A stretch of DNA of 64,000 nt from Flavobacteriales bacterium. Its GTDB lineage: Bacteria; Bacteroidota; Bacteroidia; Flavobacteriales_F; PHOS-HE28. The stretch spans positions 1-64,000 of the forward strand of contig JADZAC010000076.1 in assembly GCA_020852835.1 (NCBI GenBank). The letters run 5' to 3'. The translations under genes were made by a program, and so were the position numbers. Positions 63,332-64,000 of the stretch are shown one piece after another (the stretch's first letter is position 1; each line of letters begins with the position of its first letter). The notes under the pieces were generated by a model. The model was given only the letters and a program-made list of their open reading frames with translations, had not been told where the DNA came from and did no database searches.

Positions 63332-64000
63332 TCATTCAGCAAGTTCCCGCTCGATCTCCTTCACGCTCGGCAGTGTACCGCGCAACTTCTTGGGCAATGT
63401 GGACACGAGCCTCGTGCGCCATTCGGCCACACCGATGGGTTTGGCCACGTCGCGCAGCGCGTACTCCACCACCAACTTGTCGTTGTCCTTGCAGAGCAGC
63501 AGCCCAATGGAGGGTTTATCGTCCGGGTGCCGCATCCGCTCATCCACGGCCGTGAGGTAGAAGTTCATCTTTCCCGCGTGTTCCGGCTCGAAAGCTTCCA
63601 TCTTCAGGTCCACCACCACATAGCAGCGCAGTTTCAGGTGGTAGAACAACAGATCGACGAAGTAGTCCTTGCGCCCCACCTTCAGGGGCACCTGCCTGCC
63701 TACGAAGGCGAAGCCCGCGCCGAGCTCGAGCAGCACCTTCCGGATGTGTGCCACAAGCGCCTGCTCCAGGTCGCGTTCGCGCATGCCTTCCGCGATCCCC
63801 AGGAATTCGAACGTATACGGATCCTTGAGCGCCTGCTGCGCCAGGTCCGAACGCCCGGCGGGCAGCGTCCGCTTGAAGTTGGTGATGGCCTTCCCTTGCC
63901 TGCGGTGCGCGTGCGTGGCGATCTGCGCGTCGAGCACCGCGCGGCTCCAGCCATTGGCGATGGTGGCCTGGGCGTACCAGAGGCGATGTTCGGGCCTTTT
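63332..64000 (-). CDS. PDDEXK nuclease domain protein, DUF1016/YhcG type (partial)
   Basis: The last 222 residues of a protein whose N-terminus lies beyond the window. The visible part begins HRLWYAQATIANGWSRAVLDAQI, the end of the N-terminal DUF1016 domain. Then comes the C-terminal nuclease-like domain: PYTFEFLGIAEGMRERDLEQALVAHI, LGAGFAFVGRQ, KVGRKDYFVDLLFYHLKLRCYVVVDLKM with the Asp and the D-L-K of the PDDEXK core, HAGKMNFYL, and PSIGLLLCKDNDKLVVEYALRDV. YhcG-type proteins often occur in accessory islands near restriction or defence genes and are probably nucleases. No stop interrupts it here. Nothing upstream can be seen. Confidence 0.88.
   Translation of the reverse strand, partial: KRPEHRLWYAQATIANGWSRAVLDAQIATHAHRRQGKAITNFKRTLPAGRSDLAQQALKDPYTFEFLGIAEGMRERDLEQALVAHIRKVLLELGAGFAFVGRQVPLKVGRKDYFVDLLFYHLKLRCYVVVDLKMEAFEPEHAGKMNFYLTAVDERMRHPDDKPSIGLLLCKDNDKLVVEYALRDVAKPIGVAEWRTRLVSTLPKKLRGTLPSVKEIERELAE

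Overview
The window looks like a chromosomal segment of a high-GC member of the Bacteroidota (Flavobacteriales-like). Four predicted secreted proteins carry type IX secretion (T9SS) C-terminal sorting domains: 17750-20017, 42060-43253, 57884-59371 and 60763-62094. Family-level markers agree (DUF4783, DUF4834, SMUG2-type glycosylase, a PASTA protein without a kinase, a Tgt without its zinc cysteines). Many genes are preceded by the Bacteroidota -7 element TAnnTTTG, often only a few bases from the start codon, and Shine-Dalgarno sites are rare. No tRNA, rRNA, CRISPR array, IS element or phage gene was recognised.

Left part (1-22.5 kb), mostly housekeeping: the tail of an ABC transporter, rsmG, an ECF-type sigma factor and a membrane glycosyltransferase, tgt with an LptF/G permease, an SDR epimerase coupled to a cysH-like reductase, a SMUG2-type glycosylase, and a second sigma factor coupled to a membrane GIN-domain protein. 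A tightly coupled operon follows (secreted protein, acyl-CoA ligase, lipoprotein, DUF2490 protein, SCO protein), then an ABC-F ATPase. The ddl / PASTA / T9SS protein / rluD-type group and rdgB close this part.

Middle part (22.7-49.5 kb): a surface-glycan locus in two blocks. Block 1 (22689-35942) has two methyltransferases, six glycosyltransferases (one fused to an N-acetyl sugar amidotransferase domain), a flippase and a polytopic Wzy-like protein. Block 2 (43303-49504) has two GT4 enzymes, an SDR protein, two methyltransferases and a second flippase. Between them lie rlmH, a DUF4783 protein, nadC, a YihY/BrkB protein, an M1 peptidase-barrel fusion and a kelch-like T9SS protein. In block 1 a two-gene glycosyltransferase module appears twice in tandem (A-B-A'-B'), and A' is the copy that gained the amidotransferase domain.

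Right part (49.6-64 kb): a YfhO-family membrane protein coupled to DUF4834, a DEAD-box helicase, divergent katG and msrA, a T9SS type-B protein, a HipA-like kinase overlapping a DUF3037 gene, another T9SS protein, a gene-free stretch of apparently lower GC, a small secreted protein, and a truncated PDDEXK (DUF1016/YhcG) nuclease gene at the edge.

Most notable: the GT4-amidotransferase fusion inside a duplicated module; intergenic inverted repeats built from 7-base units at 16.57 kb and 49.5 kb, with a weaker relative at 4.5 kb; the sigma factor/GIN pair; the HipA-like/DUF3037 pair; and promoter elements placed so close to start codons that (near-)leaderless mRNAs are expected. All functions are read from sequence motifs by eye; no database search was possible.
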